A stretch of 64,000 bases of DNA from Marisa cornuarietis (Eukaryota > Mollusca > Gastropoda > Architaenioglossa > Ampullariidae), in contig SMMW01000575.1 of assembly GCA_004794655.1 (NCBI GenBank), positions 13,529,001-13,593,000 of the forward strand, written 5' to 3'. Below the pieces are notes generated by a model. It did no database searches, was not told the origin of the DNA, and saw only the letters and a program-made list of their open reading frames with translations. How positions within the stretch are numbered: position 1 is the first letter of the stretch; every line of letters starts with the position of its first letter. Of this stretch, positions 51,571-63,470 are shown one piece after another. A program made the translations under genes and the position numbers.

Positions 51571-52022
51571 TTGGATAGATGTGTACATAAAAAGAGAATG
51601 ATTTAGGTATTTTATTGATATTAAATTTACTAGGTTTAACAGGATTTTAGACAGCATATTAGCATGTTTTTAACAATGATATTCACTTTGAAGAAGGTGA
51701 AAAAGTAGAGTTTAGTGATAATATTTACATCAGTTTGCAACAGAAGCTCAACATACTGTTTGTAAAAGACTGAGCACCATAGAAACACAAGTAACACACA
51801 CGAAATTTTTAATAAATGTAATAAGATGTTTATTAAACGTGCAAGAACGATGCTTTCCGGTGAGTGGAGGGCCTGGAGACCACCTAACGATTTTTGTTTG
51901 CCTGAAACAGTTCATCAGCCTGAAATACAACGTTAACCTCTTTGCTAAGTGGTTCGTGTAAAACTGTAATGATGTACCTGACTGACTTCATAATTCACCG
52001 AGTGAAGCATTAACTGGCTGCT
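51565..52022. other. Nothing recognised
   Basis: AT-rich sequence between microsatellite regions; no element or exon seen. Confidence 0.6.
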
Positions 52023-52070
52023 TCTCTCTCTCTCTCTCTCTTTCTCCTTGTGGGTGTGTTTGCGTGCGTG

Positions 52071-52640
52071 CGCTGGATACTTATAATTTATGATAACATC
52101 GAATGAACAATTACCGGACTGATGGATTGTGTGAAAGGAACTGAAAAAAGCGTCACAAATATTTCCAGGAAAGTACTTTTTAAAAATGGTTTTGATAAAG
52201 AGCATTCACCGATAGTCCTCTACTCATAAATACACTATATAGAAACCAGAGCATCTGAACATTCTTCAGCTTATATACTTTGAAATAAAACAATGAAAAC
52301 TATGGGTTACGAATGCTTCTTTTTCGTAGGGATACAGATCTTGTAACTTATGTATGTATATATCTCTCTCCATACATTTTGAATGGATAGATTTGTATTA
52401 AGGCTGTTCATTCATGCAAACGTCTATCGGTCTATTAATCTATTTGTCAGTCTAGTTATCTCTCGATCAATCTATCAATCTATTTATCTCTATCAATTTT
52501 TTATCTCTCGATCAATCTATTTATCTATCAATCTAATTATCTGTTTTTGTGTGTGTGCGTTCACGTGTTTGAATTCATGATTAAATACTTTTTATATAGT
52601 TCAGATCGATGAGAGAGTTTGAGCGCGTTTTTCTCTCTCC

Positions 52641-52719
<79 letters not shown>

Positions 52720-53264
52720 CTGGTTACTCATAATTTATGATAATATTCAATTACGATTACCGGACTGATGGATGGTGTGCAAGAAACTGAAAAAAACAGT
52801 TTCACAAATATTTCCAGGAAAGTACTTTTTAAAAATGGTTCTGATAAAGAGCATTTACCGATAGTCCTCTACTCATAAATACACTATACACAAGCAGGAG
52901 CATCTGAACATTCTTTAGCTTTAAAAAAACTAAAAAAATGAGAACTGTGGGTTACGAATGCTTTTTTCCCCCGTAAGGATAAAGATCTTGTAACTTTTGT
53001 ATGTATATGTCTCTCATACATTATGAATGGATGGATTTGTATTAAGTCTATCATTCATGCAAACATCTATCGGTCTCTCTATTAATCTATTTATCTGTCA
53101 GTCTAGTTATCTCTCGATCAGTCTATCAATCTATTTATCTCTATCAATTTTTTTATCTCTCGATCGGTCTATCTTTCAGTCTAATTACCTGTTTTTGTGT
53201 GAACGCGTTCACGTGTTTGAATGCATGATTACTTACTTTTTGAGTGGTTCAGATCGATGAGTTT
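52071..53264. repeat. 647-bp tandem duplication, two diverged copies
   Basis: Copy 1 starts near 52071 and copy 2 near 52718. Matching landmarks are offset by 647 bases: CGCTGG (52071/52718) and TTGTAACTT (52341/52988). Shared blocks include TTTCCAGGAAAGTACTTTTT, CCGATAGTCCTCTACTCATA and GGGTTACGAATGC, then a degenerate TCTA/ATCT-rich zone and TTCACGTGTTTGAAT. Each copy ends in a (GT)n tract (52644-52713 and 53263-53317), which suggests unequal exchange or slippage between GT tracts. Differences are scattered substitutions and small indels, so the event is not recent. Confidence 0.9.
52644..52713. repeat. (GT)n microsatellite
   Basis: About 35 GT units at the junction between the two duplicated copies. 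Confidence 0.97.
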
Positions 53265-53317
53265 GTGTGTGTGTGTGTGTGTGTTTGTGTGCGTGCGTGC
53301 GTGCGTGCGTGCGTGTG
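53263..53317. repeat. (GT)n(GCGT)n microsatellite
   Basis: GT units changing to GCGT units, at the end of the second duplicated copy. Confidence 0.93.
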
Positions 53318-56300
53318 CTAAAGACAAATGATGAAGGCAGGGTGTTGTATACAGTGACAACAAAAATTAAAATGAGCTAAGGATGAAAAAAATCTGCTGA
53401 AGGTTAATTTCACTTTTCACGGAACAACCTGCTCCCGTGATGACCCCGATAAAACTATACATCAAAGCCACGTTTCGATGGCCGTTCTTTTGTCAGCTTG
53501 TCGCCATGCCCGTGTTTGCCCTTAGTAGCGGCCGGAGCTGAGCCGCACGAATCAGCCATTACGAGCACATTATTTTTTAAGAGTCCAAGCTACTGAAGCA
53601 GTGATGTATTGCCTCATGCAAAATTGCTGTCGTAAAACGAGGCAAACAGTTCATCAGCTACCAGCCATCCTTGCTAAGTCCTCTTGAACTCGCTTAAGGA
53701 AATTTCAAAGGAGTGGACTTAGGAGTGCACAAAACAGAAACGCTTTGAGTTATTTAAGGAGGGTTGTTAACGCCTTTCGTGATTGTCCGGGAGGAAATGT
53801 GTTTCTAAGAAACGTAGGGGCCATCTCAGAGAGGTTGGCTGGGGATTGGAGCTTGTATCCATGGTAATGTATGTACGTGAACGATCTCTTTCTTTCTGAC
53901 TTTTCTCTTTGCTTTTTTCAGTAGGACATCTAGATCGTGATCTGTAGCCCATACAAAGTGCTTTTCACAACACCAGATCATAGAACTTCGAATATTGAAA
54001 AGAATAAGTAGCACAATTTATACTTCCGTGAAAAATATTATTTTGGCTTTCTAGCTTTTAATATGACTGTGATGACTTACAAAGTCAAAACTGTTTGTTC
54101 CTTACAACCTATTTTAGATGTCTTTTTGTATTTTTTTAAAGTTAAAATGCAGGTGTTACTCTTATGCATCTTGAAAACTACATTCGTGTTACTATAAAAG
54201 TTACAATCTATCGAATGTAGGCGATGTGCTAATATTGTGTTTAATTTAAAATCTCTCACTCTTTAAATAAAATGTCACGAAAGTAAAATAAGTTCTTGAC
54301 ATTTTGCTGTTGTTGCTTTCGTTTCATTAACTACACTAGCTAAAACTAGGATGCCCCGATGAAGCAAGCGTGTAGTTTTTTTTCTACATGTGAAAATCAA
54401 ATGTTTACAGTTTACTTGGGAAAGTATCCAAGCCTGTTACACGTCTGGTGGCTGTATGCATTTAGAACTTGTCTGAGAATGGTACGCGAAACACGGGAGC
54501 TACCCTTTAAGTGATTGCCATGTCATGCAAGCGGGAAAAGAGCGCTCGTGACTGGGAGACCCTGCAAACCCCACTTTCATTAACTTAAGCCCTTCTTGGA
54601 TCCTTCCCAGGTCGCATCGGGGCACGCGCCTTAAATGCTTCGTAATCGTTCTACCGGCATGCACTGCGCTTTGACGTGGCTATCGCGAGACTTCGCGTGA
54701 CCTGAACGCTGGCGAGATTTGTGTTTACATATTGCTAAAATTACATATATACACGTCCCTGCTGGATGAAGTCAGATACTGTGGCTATCGATTGAAGGCA
54801 TGATTAGTTTCAGGGCTGTGGTGGACGCGGCCTGTCCCGTTCTGTTTTCTCAGTTTGTTTTGGTCAACATTTCTTCAGGACGGTGGTCAATCTTCTGCGA
54901 TCATGGACATAGTGATGCATGAGTTTTTTGTAGTGATCTCCCTGTTTGAAGAAGCCATGGACGATCCTCATTTTCTCGTTCAAACACAGAGATGCTATAG
55001 AAGAATCCTGAAATGTATTTTTGCACAGAAAAGGGGTAAAAAAAAAAGATGCTAGAATATACATATGTTTCAAATTAAAATCTATGTTTTCCTTGGAGCT
55101 TTTAATTACTTCATTTTAAACCTTTCTGAAAGCAACATCAAAGATAAGAATAAAATTTTCTCGCATTGTGATGTGGTTGCTGCTCGTTATGATTAGAACG
55201 GGTGTATGAAACAGTTTGTATTTAAATACGAATCAGAAGGATGTTTCAATAGTTTTATTTGAAAGATTAGTCGAGATAAATTTTACACTTTTTTTACAGC
55301 TTCATCGATTCATTGTCTTAACAATTTGGCACTTCCGTTTTACTCTCTAAACTTTAGAGGAAACTATATGTAATTTTTACTACGATTCTTGTCAGCTGCC
55401 ATTGACAGTCATATTTAGAAGGTAATTCCTTTCGTGACAGCATAGATTTTAACATCTATAAGTAATCGGTAGCTTGTACATCGCGACTACTTATTACTTT
55501 ATATCGGCCATTAATCGAAATAAACAAGATTTTCTTAACAGACCGATAGTCTTCAGACACTTTGAAAATCCAGCAATCGATGTTCAAAAGCAAGATACTG
55601 AAAAACGTAGTGTTTCAAAATAGCAACATGAAATAAAACATTGCCTTTTGGGGTGTGGAAACAGGAAAAAGGAGCGAGTTCCTTTTAGTGGAGACGAATA
55701 AGGAGATTCAAGGATCAGCTGCCTAGAGCCTGGCAGGAAGAGATAATCTGGAAACTTGATTCTATTTATCAGAGACTCGGCAAGTCACCATTAGTTGGAC
55801 GACCGAGACAAATCTCCTGTCACTTCCGGTTTGCGAACTCGGTCTGTCGATGTGCTTTAACGCATCACTAGTGTCTTCATGTCAGCGCATGTTCAAAGCC
55901 TTTTAAACTAATTTTGATTACGAAGTAAGAAATTTGTTTCACAAAATTATTCTATGCATATTCAATAGGAATTTTAAAGCCTTCCTTTTTTGTAGTTCAT
56001 GGCAGCCTTTTTTTCCTTTACTCTTTTCCCTTTTCGTTTTCATTTTGTTCGTCACATCGTGCATTTGTTTTAGTTCTCTTCTTCTGTCAATATTTTTAGT
56101 TAGTTCTTTTCCATTTTTCCTCTGAGGATAAATATAGATGCATAAAGATACTTTTATTGTAGTCGTCGTCATCATCATCAACAACAACAGCAGCAACGTC
56201 TACCATGACACTATAATATAGGAAAGGAACTTAAAATACACAGCAAACCAGGAATAAATCCTTTCATTAAAAGTCTTCTCCGAATGTTTGCTCAACACGT

Positions 56301-57195
56301 CATTAACTTATTTACAAGGCTGTCTTCTGTCAAACGTTGCTAATGTCATAACCCAGTGTATAATGACAATTGCGTCTGTCGTAGGGAATGGTGACACCAC
56401 ATTGCATCACTATACAACTTCTTGAAGTGCGCTGATAGATTGGGTCAGTGGGGTTAGAGGGGGAGGGGCGATGGTTGTCGGTTCAGCATGATGTCAGAAT
56501 TAATATGATCATCAGATAGATGATGTTTATGCTCTTTCTTTTGCCTTCATGTCGTATGAAGTTTTATTCTGTAGTAGCATGTCGATGAGGTCGTGACCAG
56601 GTTTTTCATACTGCTACCGGCTGTTACCTATTAGAATAATTCTCGCTAAAATGCGGGCTAGAGTCCATTAGTGGAGATGAAAGTATGACGATTTAGGTTT
56701 CCTGCATAATTTCCGCTCTAGAGAGTCGCTGAAAGGGTGAGGTAATAAAAAGGGCAACCAGTATTAAGACTGATGTAGAAAGCTTTCTGAAAATGGTTAA
56801 TAAAAGCTCACATTGCCTGAGTCTTGATACAGCTCACATGTTGGACTGCAGTGCGTATTTCACTATTGCCTTCTTTCCATAGTCAGTCTTCCTGAATCCA
56901 TACGCCTTTGACTTTTGCAAAATCTGCTTGAGAGCGCAGATCGACCTTGCCGTGAAGACCTGCAGAAAAACAAAAAGCGGCAAGCTTAGCATTGCACTTC
57001 CTGATCATGTTTGGCAGTTTTCAGGGAATAGATATTCCCACAAGTTTTCACTCATGCTGAGCGTGCCTCGCACAATAACATGAATTTTAAAGAAGTTTCG
57101 ACAGGCTTAAAGATAAAACTAGCGCAAGGCAGACTGAAACGTCTCGCATGAAGGTGTCTTAGCTGTTGGCAATGGCATGAAAGAAAGTGGACCCC
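53318..57195. other. Intron or intergenic, nothing recognised
   Basis: Contains a short triplet-rich CAT/CAA/CAG run at about 56160-56195. The plus-strand frame 54855-55055 follows a cag-like site but has no recognisable motif and is not called. Confidence 0.5.
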
Positions 57196-57198
57196 TTA

Positions 57199-57481
57199 CG
57201 AGGTGTCGTTGCAGAATCTACCGACGTAATTCATCGGGGACTTCAGCTCTCGCCTGGTCCTCGCCGGAAATTTTTCATTATTGCCGCACGCCAGGACACG
57301 GAGCCTGTCCCCCCAGCCTATCACGGTCCTCAGGCCGCGCGTGATATACGCGCTTAATATTCTCCTGCAAGCCACGATACGGCTTCCCTCAAGCCTGCGC
57401 GCCATGTACCTTCTCGTTTTGCCAATCTTGCATACGGTGTCGTCAGAAGAACGTGAGAGAACCATGCTCAGTACATTGCAC
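57199..57481 (-). other. Doubtful GC-rich open frame with splice-like borders
   Basis: A minus-strand frame of about 90 codons (MVLSRSSDDTVCKIGKTRRY...YVGRFCNDTS) lies in DNA richer in G+C than the flanks. An acceptor-like ttctttag precedes it and a donor-like ACCTC|gtaagg follows. The basic, Arg-rich product matches no family I know, and the opposite strand is also partly open. It may be an exon of an unidentified minus-strand gene, a regulatory patch, or chance. Confidence 0.2.
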
Positions 57482-58600
57482 TAAAGAAATGTCTTCAGCA
57501 AGAAACTCGTGGCTGGAGAACTTTGTTTTTTTTTAGATGGCTTGTGAACCTGGACGCTGTCGCAAATTTTAACTTCTCGGGACAGTTACTTTTTCCGATA
57601 ATACCCTTTTAGAGATCATGCGGTGCCAGTTTGTCTTCTCGCCTTAAAGCTTGCTGGAAAGTAGTATTTGTTGAGTTTGGATATTTCTCTTCTCGCCGAG
57701 CCTATAATAACGTATCTCTATAGATATAGTCAGCGTCGACCATAAATAAATGCATGCGTGTCCGAATCATATTTAAAGTTTATTTAACAGAGAGTGCGAT
57801 CATCTCATTTAAGTTAAAATAATAATTTTACATTTGGGAAAAGTCGAGTTGCGGCTAGGCATTGATTTATTTCTTAGCCTCATTTTACAAGTATTTGTGC
57901 TGATACTTCTGACTTTCTATTCAATACTTATTCAGTCTACGATGTAAACTGGTCTGGTTGAGGCATAGCTTGAAATTTTGATAAGTATTTGTCTTCAAAT
58001 CCTGAACATCTTGAATCTTTGATAAGTATGCGTCTTGAAAATTTGAGAAACCACTGGTCTTCGCTGTTGCACATGTTCACGTGCTTTGCACTCTGTCTGT
58101 AAATTTTCCACCAGCACTCAGCACATTATCATAAGTCTCCGCTCATCATGCAAGCGTTAATCGAATCAAAGTTGAACATTTTTTAAATTGTAAAATGCCA
58201 TGGCTGTGCTGTACAGCATTTTCAAATAATTAACTTATATGATTAAATTTGGTTTTCAATCAATTTTTTCTAGCCTTCCCCATGCTCCGCGCTTATTATT
58301 GAGCGTTGCAGAAGGTTTTTGCTGTATGGATACCTCCCCCAACCCCAAAATAAAAAAATATCACTGGTGGGAGACTAACTCAATAGCAATATTTTGCAAT
58401 GCGTGTTACAGACCTATAAACATTGCACAATCGTATGAAAAAAGATCCTTCAGGCATTCCAGATGGCGCGCGTCAAAGAGTGATGGTGCTCTCCGATCTG
58501 TTTTACATTTTCTGTCTGCGCTCATGCTGCTTCTTTTTTGTGGAGTTGAAAAGAAAAAAAAAGAAGACACTAACAGTCTACAACAGCCTGACGTGTACCA
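57482..58600. other. Nothing recognised
   Basis: AT-rich sequence. The long plus-strand frame crossing 58239-58748 owes its length to the TTTC repeat. Confidence 0.6.
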
Positions 58601-58602
58601 TT

Positions 58603-58690
<88 letters not shown>
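58601..58690. repeat. (TTTC)n tetranucleotide microsatellite
   Basis: About 22 pure TTTC units. The Phe-Leu-Ser repeats on one strand and Lys-Glu-Arg repeats on the other are translation artefacts. Confidence 0.98.
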
Positions 58691-58691
<1 letters not shown>

Positions 58692-58824
58692 ATTGTGTTT
58701 ATTGTAGACTTGTTCTTTAGTTTTTTAATAGTTATTGTATTTAGATAATATTGATTTGCTGATGGAGCTCTATTACTGTATGTCTACTTTGTGATTTGGT
58801 GCCAAGGGAAACGTTACGTTGAGA

Positions 58825-59326
58825 GTACCATGGGGTCAATTTGACCCGTTGGAAGAAAACATACTATATCACCAGAATGTAAACGCTGCATGTGTGAGCT
58901 TCTGATTATTTCACATCACTGTAGGCATAACTTTTACTTCTAGCATTGGTTGCACGCCCATTTGCCGACAAACTTATTGCACTCATTACAGATGAATTAA
59001 GTTTTCTTGTCCTCAGAGAGTTTTTATCGTTTGTATTTTTTATGTTGTTCAGTGTTTGGAACATTATCAGTAAAAATAACAAATGCGATCCTTGAAAACA
59101 GAGAACAACAAAAAACAACATAGCATGAAGGATACTATGGGGTCCATTTGATCCCAAACTGGAACAAAGCAAATAAAAAATAAGCAATACGACACTGAAA
59201 CTAGCGAACGTAATTAACATACTTAGGAAGGCCTTACGAAAAAATACGCGAAAGATCATTTATTATGATAGTTAAAAAATAAACCATGGGCCAAGGAGGG
59301 CTTGGGTTACAGAAACCCCATGGTAC
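58825..59326. mobile_element. Candidate small DNA element with 12-bp inverted ends
   Basis: GTACCATGGGGT (58825-58836) is repeated as its exact inverse complement ACCCCATGGTAC (59315-59326). The left end continues into a palindrome, GGGTCAATTTGACCC (58833-58847), and a related motif, ATGGGGTCCATTTGATCCC, lies inside at 59136-59154. The interior carries a 117-codon minus-strand frame (58906-59259) with no recognised domain. I could not define target-site duplications, so the superfamily is open. The core of the repeat is itself palindromic, so a chance pairing is possible. Confidence 0.35.
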
Positions 59327-60812
59327 CACAGTAGGCAGAATTATGTTTTTAATTTGCCCTAGAAGGAAGATTATAGAACAGCGCTCTTTTTCTCACACAT
59401 ATTTATGAGGTGTGGAATTTGATAATGCTGAATTGTACAATGTTGGGATTCAAATTATACTGCATATGTAAACGTTATAATTCTCACATTTTAAGAAAAC
59501 GGAATAAATGGAAACAGAAAATGAAAAAGAAACAAAATGAAAAGTTTATATTTTTAAAATGTTTAGTACAATCCAATGCTTTTAAAAAAAATTCTAGATT
59601 GACCCAGCAAAACATTCTATTCTCACGTTTCCCCATCTTCTTTCGTCTTGTGTGTCTTTTTAACGACGTCTGTAGTTCAAAAAACTGCTGCTGCGAAAGT
59701 TTTGTCTTCTTCCGCCCAGGACAGTGATCTTCTTTATCCTTGGAGGTTTGACTCTACCCTTTGCCACTTCACACAATTTTTCTCCGCTTTTTTCTTTGCC
59801 CTCTGATCTAATTGCCTCTCTTCTTCAGCCTGCAGGATGATAAAACCGTAAATTGGGTAATCAAGGGGGAGGTGCACAGTTTGACCAGGGACTTCCTCGG
59901 CACTTGAGCGTCTAGAATTGAATTCTAGTCTTGCCTACGTCCATTAACTCTTTGGGTCTCAGAGCTGGATAACCTCGTATTGCTCGTCTTCTGGGGAATG
60001 GAGGACACTTCAGTCTTGTGGCGATGTGATTTCAGCACCTGTCTGCTGCAGATTCAAGTGTCTTTTTAAAGAGCAGAAGTAGACTTAGTCGGGGAGAACA
60101 TTATTGTCTGACAGTGCTGCTGACATCGCACTCGCATGTTTGGTATTGTAGAGAGTCAGCATCAAACAACAGAAGACACATCCACGAACACACGAGCACA
60201 GACTCGTGAGCACGTTCAAGTACACACAAGCGCTCGCGTAACTGGGAAGAATTGGATTTCCCTCCTGAACAGATCCGTTTGCACGAGATTTAAGGGTCCC
60301 TGACAGTTGACGGTTATTGATGTTAAGTGATGATGCATTCTGTTGCGCCCTAAATCTCGTTATTGCCGTATTCGCAACATGGAAGGACAGCAATGCTCTT
60401 CTTTATCACCGCATATTATCTGTTGACTCTCTCTTTCAATCGCTTCATCATTTCATTCCTCCCTTTCTCCCTTTCTTTCTCTAACTCTCACTGTCTCTTC
60501 TCCTCTTTCTCTCACACACAGACATAAACGTCTGTGCGCACGTACACAAACGTGCATGCACACTTCAATACTCATTCTCAAGTGCGCAAAGATCATGCAC
60601 TTGTAAATACAGATATAAATTATGCTCTTCTTTATCACATCATATTATTTGTTGACCCTCTCTTTCAATTGCTTCATACTTTTCTTCCTTTGCTTGCACA
60701 GCTGCCAATTCATTCTTTTATGCTAACAGATCATGTACACGTATACACACGCGCTTAAACATGAGTTGTCCGGTCCTAAATTTACCTTTTCCTGGTTTCT
60801 CAGATTTTCTTT
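59327..60812. other. Nothing recognised
   Basis: AT-rich to mixed DNA. Two similar stretches (CTCTTCTTTATCAC...TTGTTGAC..CTCTCTTTCAAT) near 60395-60440 and 60625-60670 suggest a small local duplication about 230 bp apart. Confidence 0.5.
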
Positions 60813-60829
60813 GTCTTTCTCTCTCTCTT

Positions 60830-60862
<33 letters not shown>
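60813..60862. repeat. (CT)n microsatellite
   Basis: CT units with CTTT interruptions. Confidence 0.95.
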
Positions 60863-62848
60863 GCGAAAACAAAGCCCTCGGATCTTACACACGTGCTCAG
60901 AGATGTCAGGAAAACGAGATGTAATATAACTATCATAAATGTCCTGTTTCTGGTGGTGTTCACAAAACAAGACGGCTAACGTTCTTTGTTAACCCAAGAG
61001 AACCAGTTTCAAACACAAGAAAGGAAATCCACTGACTAGCTTCAAGTTCGTGATCCGCGTGCTCCTGACGAAACTTGAAGCCCTGGTATGGCGAGACAGA
61101 AGAACATGCAGCTCAACCTTCTGGCTCCAGCCACGTGATTTCCCCTATCGCATCGAACACGTACAGAAACACTGACATGGCGGCAACGTGCTACCGCCCG
61201 GAACAGAAGCCAAGAAATCTTAATCTTCTTATTGGAAGAGGTCAATAAGAGGTCGCCTGGCAATGCTGTTTCGTGCTCACAGTAGTCTTCTGAAAAATTT
61301 GTTTGCGAATCCCACGACTTGGTTTGGGGTGTAAAGATGTCAACGGTGTCTTTGTACCCGGTGATTTGTGTGCACCCGTATCACTTTCTGTAGGCGACGA
61401 AGACATACAATAGTACCTTCGATCTTTATTTCAAGCGTGTCGGGACGTTTTTACAGGATGAATTTGTTATTGCTCTACTTAGCGATTTTGGTGAAAAAGG
61501 TGTTTTTCCGACATTATAAGCAACATAAAAAGGCTAGACCGCATTGTTTATAAATATGTAACACTCAACTTCAAGAACCACGCGACCCTGTTATAAAAAA
61601 ATGAACTAACGTACAATCATTTGTTCTCAGTGAAGATTACAGAGTACCGGCAGACACAAAGCATCTGCGCAAGCAAAGACATAGTGTTTTGAAACGAATT
61701 CCGAGGCATCTGCTTCTTACAATTTTTAATTCATTATGTCTTGGCATTGTTTCCGCTACACGATCACAAATCTATTTCTCTCGCTTCTTAATATCCTTGT
61801 TCTTGATTGCGCCACCCCTACTATTTATGGTCCACGTACCCACAATGCATTCCGTTGTAATTAAGACTTAATGTGACTTAATGACTGGACTATATTCTTC
61901 TTTAGTTTAGTCTGCACAATTAGAATGCCAGAAAATATGCTCATTTACTGTATACTAAAGTAAATGACAAATGATGTAACTCCTGCTCAAAGTCTGTATG
62001 TAAAGGGCCCATTAGACAGATAATTTTACAAAACAAGAACAATAACTGTGTGGTCAGATTAAAACATCATGGAGGGGCAAGGCATTCATCTTATGCACTG
62101 ACTTCACTCTTGACATATAAACATGCGCTTCTTTCGATGGAGAGTGTCATTCAACTCCTCTCACAAATCAATGTTACAGTAATGAAAATGTCTCATCTAT
62201 AGACTCAATGATCGAGCAGTCGATTCGTTGTAAACATCTCCTAACATCATCGCTTTATAACAGGACAGTGATTCAGAAGTGAGGTTCGTTTGGTGCAGTT
62301 CTGACAATGGCTCGCGTATTGTCGGCTGTCTGCGCTTTCCTTTCAGTGAAACTTTTGGGTAAAGTCTGTGACTTCTTAGAGAGGTTAAAACAGCATACAG
62401 ACGGTTGTAAACGGGTTGGTCACAAGAAAGTAGCACCCGGAAATCCCCCCGGGCGTTGATGTGGCTGTCAGGAAAAGGGCAAAGATCTGTCTTCGGTTAG
62501 AGTTGTCTCCTGCTAGTCTCCCAGATTTCGTCTGGTCAGCAAAGGACGAGCGCATCACATCGACCTCGGTGTCGGCTAATGTTGCAGGGCGTGACAAGTG
62601 TGTTGTGCCTTCGGTTTGACTTAACGAACCTTTCCAACACTTCCTCGAGCTCTCCTGTTCCGCTTGGCTTATTTTGTAGTCATTACAGGCCATCTCACAG
62701 GCAGGCAATCAAGAAAATAAAAAGAAAATCTTTCCTTCCATTAGGAAAAACTTTTGCAAGAGACGTTCCATTATTTGATGATGATGTCCATTTGTAATGC
62801 GCAGGTATCCATTCAGAAGAATGCTCATTGCGCAGCAAAAACAAAACT
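60863..62848. other. Nothing recognised
   Basis: Mixed-composition DNA. The minus-strand frames at 62197-62436 and 62385-62708 show no family motif. Confidence 0.55.
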
Positions 62849-63470
62849 AAAAAAAAAAAAAAAAAAAAAAAGTAAATAAATAAATAAAACACCAGGAAAG
62901 TAAAAAGAGACAGAACTGTTGCTTGGTTGTTTAAGTCCATCTTAAATAAACAGATGGGTCTTCAGTCCTTTTGGAAACGTGGTTGGTGAGATGATGGTAG
63001 ACAGTGACGATGGAAGAGCATTCCACAGCTTAGGTGCCGCGTTTTTGAAGGCCCTGGCTCCAGTGCGCTTCTTGTTTGTGTCTTCTGGTAAGGAGGAACT
63101 ATCTCTTGCAAATAGGAGCAGTTTTAAACATGCAGGACTGTGCAATCTAAAGCACTGTGTGGTCAATGCGCTAGTGAAGGCTCTGTAGGATCGGGGTGAT
63201 GTGCTCAGTGGACGACTTTGCACGGGTGACAATCCTGGCGGCTGTATTTTGAACTCTTTGGAGTCGATCCAACTGCGCAGCAGGTATACCCCACAATGCA
63301 GTTTTACAGTAGTCTAATATTGATATGATGGTAGCCACAGCAAGTGAGTTGGCAGCAGCTTGAGTCAGCATGGGCCGTAGTCTACCTAAAGTCCTCAAAA
63401 AGTAGTAGGATTTCTTACGCAAGTTCCAGAATCTACTTATGCAGGTGCAAACATGACATTACAAAATAAT
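62849..63470 (-). mobile_element. 3' end of a CR1/L2-like LINE, internally deleted
   Basis: Minus-strand copy of the reverse transcriptase C-terminus. In order: LRKKSYYFLRTLGRLRPML (about 63433-63370), ISILDYCKTALWGIP, LQRVQNTAARIV and EHITPILQSLH (to 63171), then, after a jump and frame change, HSPACLKLLLFARDSSS and AFKNAAPKLWNALP, ending TFPKGLKTHLF with a stop at 62942. These are hallmark end motifs of CR1/L2-type elements. About 40 residues usually found between ITP.L.SLH and the PxxLR-like segment are missing, which explains the frame change. A 3' UTR of about 70 bases ends in TTTA repeats and a T run (A run 62849-62871 on the plus strand). The 5' part of the element is absent (truncated insertion). 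Not functional. Confidence 0.88.

Noticed and set aside
54855..55055. Possible exon after a ttcttcag site on the plus strand
   Set aside because: No recognisable motif and no good donor; it does not continue the candidate 50.2-kb gene in any way I can support.
58239..58748. 169-codon plus-strand open frame, the longest in the window
   Set aside because: Its length comes from the (TTTC)n microsatellite.
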